DNA of 64,000 bases from assembly GCF_965277665.1 (NCBI RefSeq), contig NZ_OZ255835.1, forward strand, positions 1,612,001 to 1,676,000. The letters run 5' to 3'. Below, one piece after another: positions 17,763 through 26,293 of the stretch. The position numbers were made by a program, and so were the translations under genes. Positions within the stretch are counted from its first letter, which is position 1. Each line of letters begins with the position of its first letter. Source of the DNA: Lichenicoccus sp965277665 (GTDB lineage: Bacteria > Pseudomonadota > Alphaproteobacteria > Acetobacterales > Acetobacteraceae). Under the pieces are notes generated by a model that worked only from the letters and a program-made list of their open reading frames with translations, ran no database searches and had not been told where the DNA came from.

Positions 17763-18845
17763 CTATGCGCCCTGCTTGAACAGCGCGGATTGCCGGCGAA
17801 GGATGTTGAGGGTGCCGGCGCCGAGTTCGCGTGACGGCTCGACATCCTTGCTGTGCAGCGGGTCGATCTGTTCGCTGACCCACCACTCGTTGAAGGTGCC
17901 CGCCAGCACGAAGCGCGGGCCGATCCGGCGCGCGTCGCTCCACTGCCCGAGATAGGTTCGGCCGCCGTCGCGGCCGCGGCTGCCGGTGCCGCGCCACGAT
18001 GCGACCACCGTCATGCATTCCGGATGCCCCGCATAGACCGAGTAGGTCGGATCGCCGCGATCCTCCCATGACCAGTAGCCGTAGCGGCTCACGTCGGGCG
18101 CCGCGATCAGGCTCTGCTGCTGGGTCACGAACCCGGTCACGAAGCGCACCGTGAATCGGTCATCCTGCCAGGGCGGCAGGGAATGACCCCAGGGCGTCGG
18201 CGTGTTGACATAGACCAGCAGCAGCGGCCTGCCGAGATAGCCGAGCAGCAGGCCCCGGCGCGCCGGATCGGCCGCGAACAGCGCATGCACCTCGTCCGCC
18301 TTGGCCGCGAGCGAGCCGTCATGCACCGCGGCCGGCGCGCCGGGATTGCCGATCATCAGCACCACGCGCGGCGCGTGGGGCAGCGTTCGCCAGGTGTCGA
18401 ACAGCCTGACCGTCGCCTGCTCGATGAAGCGCTGCGTCGCCGGGCCGCCCGCGCGCCGGACATCCATGGCGAGATCGTTGGACCAGTCGACGACGATGAA
18501 ATCGACCCCTGCGCCCGACAGCACGCCGGCATGGCGGGTCAGCACCGCCGGATCGTCCGAGCGATAGTAACCCTCGACGGGCGTGCCCCAGCTCTTGTGC
18601 GTGCCGCGCTGCCACTGGTCGTCCTGATGCCACAGGGCATAGCCGATGCCGACCCGACGCTCGCCGGGCGGGGCGATCGACAGGGCCGCCGGCAGCGGAG
18701 TCTCCCCTGGTGTCGAAATCGGGGTCGCGGCGGGCGTGTCGGCCCGGGCCGCGATGCGCCCGGCGACCGTCGAGCAGGCCGCCAGCCAGCCTCCGGTGCC
18801 GAGCAGCAGGCGGCGGCTCCAGCGCAGCAATCCGGGGTCACGCAC
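17763..18845 (-). CDS. Lipoprotein with GH99/GH71-like TIM-barrel
   Basis: The N-terminus 'RRLLLGTGGWLAAC' is a lipoprotein signal with acylated C24, and an adjacent Arg pair. The mature part has 'GYYRSDDPAVLTRHAGVLSG', then 'VDFIVVDWSND', and late in the chain 'AGTFNEWWVSEQIDP' (F318-N-E320). 'FNEW' followed by an acidic/Gln-Ile segment is the catalytic neighbourhood of GH99 endo-alpha-mannosidase-like enzymes. The family is inferred from these motifs. It starts at GTG 18845, overlapping the upstream glycosyltransferase stop by eight bases, so it belongs to the same operon. A role in trimming or editing the surface glycan is plausible. Confidence 0.72.
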   Translation of the reverse strand: MRDPGLLRWSRRLLLGTGGWLAACSTVAGRIAARADTPAATPISTPGETPLPAALSIAPPGERRVGIGYALWHQDDQWQRGTHKSWGTPVEGYYRSDDPAVLTRHAGVLSGAGVDFIVVDWSNDLAMDVRRAGGPATQRFIEQATVRLFDTWRTLPHAPRVVLMIGNPGAPAAVHDGSLAAKADEVHALFAADPARRGLLLGYLGRPLLLVYVNTPTPWGHSLPPWQDDRFTVRFVTGFVTQQQSLIAAPDVSRYGYWSWEDRGDPTYSVYAGHPECMTVVASWRGTGSRGRDGGRTYLGQWSDARRIGPRFVLAGTFNEWWVSEQIDPLHSKDVEPSRELGAGTLNILRRQSALFKQGA

Positions 18846-20115
18846 CGGTCGCGGCCCCGTGCGGCGGCCCGAACGCCTGCGGCAGGCCAGGCGGCGCCGG
18901 CAGGCTCAGGACGGTCTCGCTGCAGGCCCGCGCGTCCACCAGCATGCGCTGCAACGCGCCGGCAGCGTTGCGTATGGTCAGCACGCGCTGTCCCTTGACG
19001 GCGATGCTGGCCGGCAGGGCGAAGTCGAAGCCCACCGCCTGGCTCGGATGTCCCAGCCTCTGCACATCCGGCCGCGGCTGGCCGCACGGGCCCTGCCAGA
19101 CGGTGACGCCGTCGACCAGGAAGCGCAGGAACAGCGGCACCGCCGGATGCTCCAGATCCATCGCCCAGCCGCGCACCCGCGCCGTGGTCGCCTCGTCCAC
19201 CACCAGGTGCGCTGGCGTCGCCCGGAGCGACCCGTCTTGACCCGCCCCGTCTTGGAGCGACGCGGCGTCCCGGTGCGGCCGATGCCGATCTCCGTGCCGC
19301 GTGACTTGTGCCGCGTCGAACGGGCTGATCTCGGGCAGCGTCGCCTCGGCGGCATCCATCTCGGCCAGGAACTGCCGCATCTCGTCATCGGTCCGCCACG
19401 CCCAACGATGCATGCCGTCATGGCGTATGCGATGGAACAGCGCGTGGTTGCGCGCAACCGAGCCATCGTCGCGCGAGCTGACCTCGCCATCCACACCGAT
19501 CGCGCTGCGCAGCAGGAAATAGGTCGGCGTGTCGGCGTCGGCCGGGTCGGTCCGGCCGCCGAAGCCCGCGCACACCATGCGCCAGGAATGCTCGACATGG
19601 CCCAGCCCGTAGCCACGATAGCGGGTGTCGAAATAGCCGACGCGCTGGATCGCGCGCCGGCTGTAGCCGACACACTGGCCGGAGATCATGCGGCACTCGA
19701 CCGGATCGTCCGGGCGGCCGCTGCCGGACCGGAAATGCTGCTCGAACCAGCCGCCCGCCAGGTTGATGTGGCCATGCCGCCGCACCGCCTCCATCCAGTC
19801 CCGCTGCCAGCCATCCGCCTGCGGATGGCAGTCATCCTCCAGCAACAGCACGCCGTCGCAGGCGAGCGTGTTGGTCATGAACCAGAGCAGCCGGTTCTTG
19901 TTCCACGACACGCCCATGTTGCGGCCGGTGATGCGCGCCACGCCATCGGCTTCCAGGAATGAAGCGGTGCCGTCGCTCGATCCGTCATCCGCGACCACCA
20001 GGCTGAACGGCATCGAGGTGTGCCGCCGCACCGCCTCCATCGCCCGCTTCAGCTTGTCCAGCCGGTTGTAGGTGATGATGCCGATGCCGATGGCAGCCTG
20101 CTGCGTGTCTGTCAT
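18838..20115 (-). CDS. Family 2 glycosyltransferase with C-terminal GWA module
   Basis: An inverting GT-A glycosyltransferase of 425 residues. It starts 'IGIITYNRLDKLKRAMEAV', has the nucleotide-binding 'VVADDGSSDGT' (D43-D44) and the metal-binding acidic cluster E93-D94-D95, then 'ISGQCVGYSRRAIQRVGYFD'. After about residue 300 comes a module beginning GWAMDLEHPAVPLF at residue 316 and ending near 395. It contains 'LVDGVTVWQG', 'RPDVQRLGH' and 'VGFDFALP'. The same module occurs in the two neighbouring glycosyltransferases. The activated-sugar donor and acceptor are unknown. The downstream GH99-like lipoprotein gene overlaps its stop. Confidence 0.87.
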   Translation of the reverse strand: MTDTQQAAIGIGIITYNRLDKLKRAMEAVRRHTSMPFSLVVADDGSSDGTASFLEADGVARITGRNMGVSWNKNRLLWFMTNTLACDGVLLLEDDCHPQADGWQRDWMEAVRRHGHINLAGGWFEQHFRSGSGRPDDPVECRMISGQCVGYSRRAIQRVGYFDTRYRGYGLGHVEHSWRMVCAGFGGRTDPADADTPTYFLLRSAIGVDGEVSSRDDGSVARNHALFHRIRHDGMHRWAWRTDDEMRQFLAEMDAAEATLPEISPFDAAQVTRHGDRHRPHRDAASLQDGAGQDGSLRATPAHLVVDEATTARVRGWAMDLEHPAVPLFLRFLVDGVTVWQGPCGQPRPDVQRLGHPSQAVGFDFALPASIAVKGQRVLTIRNAAGALQRMLVDARACSETVLSLPAPPGLPQAFGPPHGAATGA

Positions 20116-20116
20116 G

Positions 20117-20196
20117 CCCCAGCCCTGCTACGCCCGAGCCCCGCTACGCCCAAGCCTTGTGCCGTCCAAGCCCTGGCACGCCTAAGCCCTGGCCTG
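20117..20196. repeat. Five tandem copies of a 16-bp repeat
   Basis: Five contiguous 16-bp units, consensus CCCAAGCCCTGCTACG, at 20117, 20133, 20149, 20165 and 20181. They fill the gap between two glycosyltransferase genes and include the last codons and stop of the upstream one. In the direction of transcription they supply the region before ATG 20115. Copy number could vary and so affect spacing or coupling, which is an inference. Confidence 0.8.
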
Positions 20197-21750
20197 GGCG
20201 GCGTTGGCGAAGCTCGGTGCTGCGACACACGGACTGCCGCTCAGCTCCAGCCATTCCGGCATCAGGAACAGCCGCAGCACGGTCTTGCGGTTCAGCGCCA
20301 GCAGCGAGCCCGGCACCTCGATCACGAAGCCGCACTCCGCCTCGCCCAGCATGGCGCGCGCGACATCGCGTCGCACCAGATCGGCCTTCACCTGCGCCAC
20401 GACGCGGTCCTCGTGCACCAGGGCCACGGTGCATCCGCCGGATCGGCGGCCTCCCTCCGGCGTGCCCGCATTGCGCAACACCCAGCCCTGGATGCGGCCG
20501 TTGCGGAAGACGTCGATATGGCTCTCGATCGGCGGCAGCACGACGACCGGCTTCGGTGCGTCGCGCAGCGCGATCTCGAACTGCGCGCAGCGCTCGAACG
20601 ACATGCGCACCGGCGCACCGCGGCGATCCTGGATCGTGAGCCGGTGGCCGCCATCGCTGCCCTGGCCGAGCGCCGCCGCGGGGATGGCGAAGCTGAAGCC
20701 GACGCGCTCGCTCGGATGGCCACCGTCGCGCACGTCCTTGCGGGGCTGATCGCACGGTCCTTCCCAGACCGGCGTGCCGTCCACCAGGAAGCGCAGGAAC
20801 AACGGCTGCTCGGGCGCCGCGGCATCCATCGCCCAGCCGCGCACGCGGCCGATACTGGCCTCGTCCACGACCAGCAGCGGAGGCGCCGGCGCGATCACCA
20901 CCGGCGCCACCGAGGGCGCCGGCAGCCGGAAGCTGCGAAACGGCGAGCCCAGCCCGAGGATCTCGAAATGCTGCTCGAGTTCGGGAAAGTCGACCGTCCG
21001 CGAGGCGTTGCGGAACTGGCGGTAATAGGCCTCGGCGCCGCCGATGATGTAGGGCACCATGTGGCGCCCCATGCCGCGGAATTCCTGCAGGAACGCGTGG
21101 TCGTTGATCTGCGCGTCGGTCAGCTCCATGCGCAGCTTCTGACGCGCGAATTCGACCACCTCCTCGTACGGGCGGTAGTGGAAATGCGCATAGACCAGGT
21201 CGCAGTCGCGATATGGCGAACTGCCGTCATGCACGACGCCGGTATGATAGCCGTGGTCCATGTGCAGGAAGCTGTCGCGCGGGTAGATCGTCTTCGAGTA
21301 CAGCGCCGGGCGGAAGCCGTCCGGCGTGCCGAGCAGGTTGGACAGGTTGAGCGTGACGTGCAGGATGTCGCGTGCACCGCGCTGTGCGTCCAGATAGGCG
21401 TGGATGCGGTCCGGCTCGGCGGTGAAGCCGTCCCCGGTGCGCAGCACCACGAACTCGTCGCAGTCGAGCGGGACGTAGAAATCATAGTCGCTCTCGTGGT
21501 CGAGCTGCTTGATCAGGTCGCCGAGCACCGTGCCCTTGCGCCGGAAGTCGCCGGCGCTGGTGAAGCGGCGCTCGACATGGCCGCCCTGCGCCTCGAGGCG
21601 CTCCAGCGCCGCCAGCACCTCGGGATCGGTGCTGCCATTATCGAAGACGAACATGTTCTCCGGGCGGAACAGGGCGGCGTGGTAGCCGATGAACAGCGAG
21701 GTCAGGGTGCGCTCGTTCTTCAGCATCACCATGCAGGCGACTTTTGCCAT
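20182..21750 (-). CDS. GT92/DUF23-like glycosyltransferase with two GWA modules
   Basis: A 522-residue protein. The N-terminal 290 residues form a glycosyltransferase of the 'Glyco_tranf_2_4 / GT92' style. It opens 'ACMVMLKNERTLTSLFIGYH', then has 'VFDNGSTD', the DxD-like 'LDCDEFV' (D96, D98) and 'AHFHYRPYEEVVEFARQKL'. Two copies of the GWA module follow, at about residues 301-390 (GWAMDAAAPEQPLF) and 418-507 (GWVLRNAG). The first closely resembles the module of the next gene. The donor sugar is unknown. Tandem 16-bp repeats cover its 3' end. Confidence 0.83.
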   Translation of the reverse strand: MAKVACMVMLKNERTLTSLFIGYHAALFRPENMFVFDNGSTDPEVLAALERLEAQGGHVERRFTSAGDFRRKGTVLGDLIKQLDHESDYDFYVPLDCDEFVVLRTGDGFTAEPDRIHAYLDAQRGARDILHVTLNLSNLLGTPDGFRPALYSKTIYPRDSFLHMDHGYHTGVVHDGSSPYRDCDLVYAHFHYRPYEEVVEFARQKLRMELTDAQINDHAFLQEFRGMGRHMVPYIIGGAEAYYRQFRNASRTVDFPELEQHFEILGLGSPFRSFRLPAPSVAPVVIAPAPPLLVVDEASIGRVRGWAMDAAAPEQPLFLRFLVDGTPVWEGPCDQPRKDVRDGGHPSERVGFSFAIPAAALGQGSDGGHRLTIQDRRGAPVRMSFERCAQFEIALRDAPKPVVVLPPIESHIDVFRNGRIQGWVLRNAGTPEGGRRSGGCTVALVHEDRVVAQVKADLVRRDVARAMLGEAECGFVIEVPGSLLALNRKTVLRLFLMPEWLELSGSPCVAAPSFANAAQARA

Positions 21751-21788
21751 AGGCTGTGGCCCTTTCAGTTGGCGCGCGGAAGCTCCCG

Positions 21789-21866
21789 CTAGAGCCTTGT
21801 CCGTTCACACTGGTTCACAGACAAAGCTCTAGCTCTTTGTTTTGGCGAGCATCTCCATCGATGCTC
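21789..21866. repeat. Two adjacent hairpins downstream of the large glycosyltransferase
   Basis: The first is GAGCATC (21847-21853) pairing with GATGCTC (21860-21866), starting right at the stop codon of the large glycosyltransferase gene. The second is CTAGAGCCTTGTC (21789-21801) pairing with GACAAAGCTCTAG (21820-21832), 12 of 13 matched. A run TTTGTTTT follows the second stem only on the plus strand. It may attenuate transcription or be a decayed palindromic element. Confidence 0.6.
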
Positions 21867-24757
21867 TACCGCAGGCTGGAAAAGATGCCGTGGTCGCGCG
21901 AGAAATGCGGATTGTAGAACGGGTCGACCGCCAGCACGTCGTGCCAGCGCTCGAGCATGACATGGTTCTCGTAGAAGAAACGCTGCGCCTTGCCGGCCGA
22001 GATGTCGTCGCCACGGCTGAGGCTCTCGTGATGCTCGGCGACCAGGTCCGGGGTCCAGATGACATGCCAGCCGGCTGCTCCGACCTTGAGGCAGAGGTCG
22101 ACATCGTTGAAGGCGACCTTGAGTTCCTGCTCGTCGAAGCCGCCGACATCGAGGAACACGTCGCCGCGACAGAGCATGCAGGCGCCGGTCACCGCCGAAT
22201 AGCGCTGCGCGCAGCGGGCCCGATAGAGATAGCCGCCATGGTCGGCCGGGATGCCGCGGAAGACATGGTCCGCGATGCCGCCCACCCCCAGCACCACGCC
22301 GGCATGCTGCACGGTGCCGTTCGGGTAGATCAGCTTGGCGCCGACGATCGCCGCCTTCGGGTCGGCCATCGCCTCGCCGACCATCACGCGCAGCCAGTCC
22401 GGCTGCGTCAGGAACACGTCGTTGTTGAGGAACACATAGAACTCGGCGGGGAATTCGCGCGCCATGAGGTTGTTCAGGCGGGAGTAGTTGAACGGTTCGC
22501 GGACATGCCGGACGACCACGTGCGGATCGAGCGCCGCCTCGCGACAGAACGCAGCCGCCTCCGGCGTGACCGAGCCGTTATCGACCAGAATGACGCGCCA
22601 GTCGGCCCAGCTGGTGTTCTCGAGCAGGCATTCGAGGCAGCGCCGGGTGGTTGCGACCTGGTCCTTGAACGGCACGATGATGGTGACGCCGGGCTCGTCT
22701 GCGATCCCCCAGTCGACGCTGTAGCTGGTGCTGCTGCTGCTGGGTGCGACCGTGCCGTGCGCAAAGCCGCGTCGCGCGAGATGGTCGGCGACGGCGCGCC
22801 GGCCGGCCTCGATCGCATAGGGCTTGGCGCTGCCGGACTCCGCCGTCGAGGAGGCGCTCTTGCGCCAGTGATACAGGATCTCCGGCAGGTGCACGATCTG
22901 CGCCGGATCGCAGGCCTCCGAGAGCCTTAGCAGCAGGTCATGATCCTGCGCACCGTCATACTCGGCGCGCAGCAGGCCTGCGCGCAGCAGCAGCAGCCGG
23001 TCGATCATCAGCAGGTGGCAGATATAGTTGTTGCCGAGCAGCAGGCGGTAGTTCCAGTCGGGCTTCAGGTTCGGCTCGCTGAGCACCCCGAACCCGTCGA
23101 TCTTGTCCTCGTCGGAATAGACGATGCGCGCGCCGGTGCGCAGCGCCTCGCGCACCAGCTCCTCCAGCGCCACGTCGACCATCAGGTCGTCATGGTCGAA
23201 CAGCACCACGAAGGCGCCGCGGGCCCGGCGCAGGGCCACGTTGCTGGCCATGCTGATCCCGCGATTGCGCTTGCTGAGCACGCAGGTGATGCGCGGATCG
23301 GCCGCGGCGTAGGTACGCAGGCAGGCGCCGAGCGCTGCCTGTCCGCTACCGTCATCGACGATGATGAGCTCCCAGTGGCGGTAGGTCTGCTCGCGCACGG
23401 AGTCGATGGCGGCGGTCAGGTGCGCGAGATTGGTGCGATGCGTCGGCATGATGATCGAGACCAGCGGCGCATCGTCGGGGAGTGCCGTGGCGCCCGCGAC
23501 ACGGGCGCGCAGGCGGGCCAGGTTGCGTCGTGCCCAGTTGTCGTAGTTGCCGACGGTGGCTTCCGCGACCGGCAGCATGGCGTGCAACTGCCGCTGCAGC
23601 TTGAAGGTCTTGGCGCACAAATCCTCGACGGTCTGCATCAGCGCGCGCAATTCGTCCGCATTCTCGTCCGGGCGGTGCTTGACCAGCAGCGGGCTGCCGG
23701 CGAGCTCCTGGCTCTCGGGCAGGGCGCGGAAGACGAACTCGAACTCCTGGCCGCGGCGGCACTGCGCCGGCAGTCTGAACTCGAAGCCGACCGCGGGATC
23801 GCACCGGTTCTCGCGGGCCACATCCATTCGCTGCTGCTCGGCGGTGATCTCGCTGACGATGATGCCGTTGCACAGCACCTGGATCTGGATATGGCCTTCC
23901 AGGTCGCCGGTCATGTGGTGCCGGCGCACCGCCCAGCCCTTGATGCTGTCGCCGTGCAGGCCGTCGACGACACCCATGATCGAGGTCACCGGCTCGGCGG
24001 TGAAGTCGAGCTTGCCGCGGGTCTGGCCGTGGCTGTCCATGAAGCACAGGGTGCTGCCATCCTCGAACAGGATCGACAGCGCGTGGGTCAGCCCGTCGAG
24101 GTAGCGCGTCGGGATCTCGAAGGCGAAGCCGCCGGTCTCTGTCGGCAATCCGAGCGCGCGCAGGCCCGGATGCGGGCGATCGCAGGTAGCGATGCCGGCG
24201 GCATGGCCGTCGACGAAGACGCGCAACCGCATCGTGTCCTGCGGCGACTGCCGGCAGACCGCCCAGCCGGTGATGGTGGTGCCGGAAAACGGATCGGCGA
24301 GCCCGGCGTTCGCGGCGCGCTCCCCGGAACGCTCCAGCTCCGGCTCCGGCCGGCGTTCCTGCTCGAGGTCGCGGCCCTGCGACAGGCGCGCGCCACTCGG
24401 TTCCTCGAACCGGAAGCGGAGGTTCGATCGGGTGACGCCGCCACGCGCCGGACATTCGATCGGCGTGCCGTCGCCGAGCACCAGCGACAGCACATGCGAG
24501 CGCCCGTCCTGGAAGTGCCAGGGGATCGGATAGGTGAAGCCCCTGGCGCATTGCGGAGCGGCATCGTCGGAGGATGCGGGCCGGGGCGACACCGTCGCCC
24601 GGCCGGCGCTCTCGCCGTCGATGAAGGCGTTGACCAGGCCGTGGCCCGGCGCCACGAACCATCCGGTGATCTCGGCGCTCTCGACCGGGTCCGCCCGGCC
24701 GAAGCACGCAGCCGCTTCGGCGTCGACGGCAGCATCCAGGGCGATGCCACCGTCCAT
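21866..24757 (-). CDS. Large bidomain glycosyltransferase with three N-terminal GWA modules
   Basis: A 963-residue protein. Residues 1-350 carry three GWA-type modules: about 29-105 (GWFVAPGHG), 161-240 (GWAVCRQSPQD) and 270-350 (GWAVRRHHMTG). A helical linker follows at about 365-420. The first GT2 domain (about 432-660) has 'VSIIMPTHRTN', 'LIIVDDGSG', DHDD (521-524) and 'YSDEDKID'. The second GT2 domain (from about 690) has 'VTIIVPFKDQ', 'LVDNGS', 'LNNDVFL' and 'FNDVDLCLKVG'. Such bidomain enzymes alternate two transfers in rhamnan or O-antigen synthesis. This is the first glycosyltransferase gene of the cluster in the direction of transcription. Confidence 0.88.
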   Translation of the reverse strand: MDGGIALDAAVDAEAAACFGRADPVESAEITGWFVAPGHGLVNAFIDGESAGRATVSPRPASSDDAAPQCARGFTYPIPWHFQDGRSHVLSLVLGDGTPIECPARGGVTRSNLRFRFEEPSGARLSQGRDLEQERRPEPELERSGERAANAGLADPFSGTTITGWAVCRQSPQDTMRLRVFVDGHAAGIATCDRPHPGLRALGLPTETGGFAFEIPTRYLDGLTHALSILFEDGSTLCFMDSHGQTRGKLDFTAEPVTSIMGVVDGLHGDSIKGWAVRRHHMTGDLEGHIQIQVLCNGIIVSEITAEQQRMDVARENRCDPAVGFEFRLPAQCRRGQEFEFVFRALPESQELAGSPLLVKHRPDENADELRALMQTVEDLCAKTFKLQRQLHAMLPVAEATVGNYDNWARRNLARLRARVAGATALPDDAPLVSIIMPTHRTNLAHLTAAIDSVREQTYRHWELIIVDDGSGQAALGACLRTYAAADPRITCVLSKRNRGISMASNVALRRARGAFVVLFDHDDLMVDVALEELVREALRTGARIVYSDEDKIDGFGVLSEPNLKPDWNYRLLLGNNYICHLLMIDRLLLLRAGLLRAEYDGAQDHDLLLRLSEACDPAQIVHLPEILYHWRKSASSTAESGSAKPYAIEAGRRAVADHLARRGFAHGTVAPSSSSTSYSVDWGIADEPGVTIIVPFKDQVATTRRCLECLLENTSWADWRVILVDNGSVTPEAAAFCREAALDPHVVVRHVREPFNYSRLNNLMAREFPAEFYVFLNNDVFLTQPDWLRVMVGEAMADPKAAIVGAKLIYPNGTVQHAGVVLGVGGIADHVFRGIPADHGGYLYRARCAQRYSAVTGACMLCRGDVFLDVGGFDEQELKVAFNDVDLCLKVGAAGWHVIWTPDLVAEHHESLSRGDDISAGKAQRFFYENHVMLERWHDVLAVDPFYNPHFSRDHGIFSSLR

Positions 24758-24801
24758 GCCTCAGTCCCTCGCCGTCGCCGAGACAGTCTGCTGCCCACGC
24801 A

Positions 24802-26004
24802 TCAGGAGAAGCTGCTCTTGGTGAGGTCGGAGACGTTGGTCAGCGTGATCTTGGTGTTGTCGGACAGGGTGACGACCGCGCCGGTCGGGCTGTACTGGAC
24901 ATGCTGCAAGGCGTAGCCGACCTCGCCGCTGCCGAAGCCCTTGAGGTTGAGGCTGTCGCCCTTCACGTCGGAGAAGTCCACGATCAGGGCGTTGGAGGCG
25001 TCCCCGTTGATGAACTGGAACACGTCCTTGCCGAAGCCGCCCTGCATGGTGTCCATGCCGGTGCCCCCGATCAGGGTGTCGCGGCCGAAGCCGCCGGTCA
25101 GCTGGTCCGAACCGGAGCCGGCCTGCAGCAGGTCGTTGCCCGACGAGAGCGAGCCGTCCAGCGTCTCGTTGCCGCTCGCGGCATAGAGGCTGGTCCCGGC
25201 ACTGCCGGTCGCATCCAGCACGTCGCCGCCGCCGCCGCCGAGGATGGTGGTCGGGCCGTTGCCGCCGACGATCAGGTTGTTGCCAGCGGTGCCGCCCTGG
25301 AAGTAGCCGCCCGCGGTGGCGAAGATGGTATCGGTGCCGGCGCCGCCGAGCACGGTGGCTGCCCCATTGCCGCCGATGAAGGTGATATCGGCGTTGGTGG
25401 CGCTGACGCGTACCGGGCCGTTGCCGCTGGCCGCGATCGTGTCACTGCCGATATTGGCGGTGATCGTGTCGCTGCCGGTCGAGTTGACCAGGTTGTTGCC
25501 GCCGTTGAGCAGGATCGTGTTGTGGCCGGTGCCGGCCGAGATCGTATTCAGGCCACCCGCGATCGAGATCTGGTCGTTGCCGGCGCCCGTATTGATGCTC
25601 CACGGGCTGGTGCCGCTCTGGATGATGCGGTTGTTGCCGTCGCCGGTCGCGATCGTGCCCGAGCCGCCGCGGGTGAAGAAGGTGAGCGCGCCGGAACCCG
25701 ACAGCACCGTCTCGTTGAGCGCGCCGCTGCCGAACAGCACCGAGTTCGCCGCCGTGTCCACCACCGCGACCGCCTCGGGCGACAGCGACAGCGGACCGCT
25801 CGCCTTGATGACGACCTCGTCCTCTGTTCCGGCGATCCCCGGCGCGAGACCGGCACCCGTGTAGGTCACCGGCGTCAGCGTTCCGGCGGAGACCGCCTGG
25901 GTGACTGCATCGGCCAGCGCCTGCGCCAGTACGGCATTCTGACCCGATGCGAATGGCAAAGTAATGGTATCGCCGGCGCCGCCGGATACTGTTACACCAG
26001 CCAT
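24802..26004 (-). CDS. RTX-like Gly/Asp-rich repeat protein
   Basis: A 400-residue acidic repeat protein without a classic signal peptide. It is built of short Gly-Asn/Asp turns. Clear calcium-binding nonapeptides sit near the end ('GGFGRDTLIGG', 'GGTGMDTMQGG', 'GGFGKDVFQF'), and less regular N-G-G turns lie before them. The C-terminus 'DLTKSSFS' could act as a type I secretion signal. ATG 26004 was chosen because GGAA lies upstream and the protein then opens 'MAGVTVSGGAGDTITL'; the longer frame adds an unrelated leader. It is 44 bp upstream of the glycosyltransferase cluster on the same strand, so it may be a surface protein co-expressed with the glycan genes. Confidence 0.8.
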   Translation of the reverse strand: MAGVTVSGGAGDTITLPFASGQNAVLAQALADAVTQAVSAGTLTPVTYTGAGLAPGIAGTEDEVVIKASGPLSLSPEAVAVVDTAANSVLFGSGALNETVLSGSGALTFFTRGGSGTIATGDGNNRIIQSGTSPWSINTGAGNDQISIAGGLNTISAGTGHNTILLNGGNNLVNSTGSDTITANIGSDTIAASGNGPVRVSATNADITFIGGNGAATVLGGAGTDTIFATAGGYFQGGTAGNNLIVGGNGPTTILGGGGGDVLDATGSAGTSLYAASGNETLDGSLSSGNDLLQAGSGSDQLTGGFGRDTLIGGTGMDTMQGGFGKDVFQFINGDASNALIVDFSDVKGDSLNLKGFGSGEVGYALQHVQYSPTGAVVTLSDNTKITLTNVSDLTKSSFS

Positions 26005-26293
26005 GTGTTGATTCCAATTTAATGTTCGGGTGGTCCGGCACTCGCCGTAAAAAGACTGGTAATGGAACGCAGCCGACACCTCAAGGTATATTTATGTGAA
26101 AACTGCGCGGAAATGTCTTTTAATCGAGACCGACTTGCTGACGATAGGCCTGAACTACTTGACCAGTTTGGTTTGTTATTACGCTGTAACGGCTTAAAGC
26201 CTGAGCGGGGTGTCCCCTGCCAGACGTGGCGGGACAGGCGCCGGCGCCGCGAGCCGGCCCTGACGCTCGAACCGGAACCCGTTGATCAGGCAA
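26005..26293. other. AT-rich intergenic region upstream of the RTX-like gene
   Basis: This 289-bp gap is markedly AT-richer than the rest of the window, particularly 26040-26200. It lies between the mdtC-like stop and the RTX-like start, both on the minus strand. It contains the palindrome GGCTTTAAGCC and a TATACC-type -10 candidate. It most likely holds the promoter of the RTX-like gene and cluster. An 105-codon plus-strand frame here looks accidental. Confidence 0.5.

Noticed and set aside
16324..18069. A long minus-strand open frame antisense to the Fic-like gene.
   Set aside because: It is Arg-rich with no recognisable motif and mirrors the GC-rich codon phase of the real gene.
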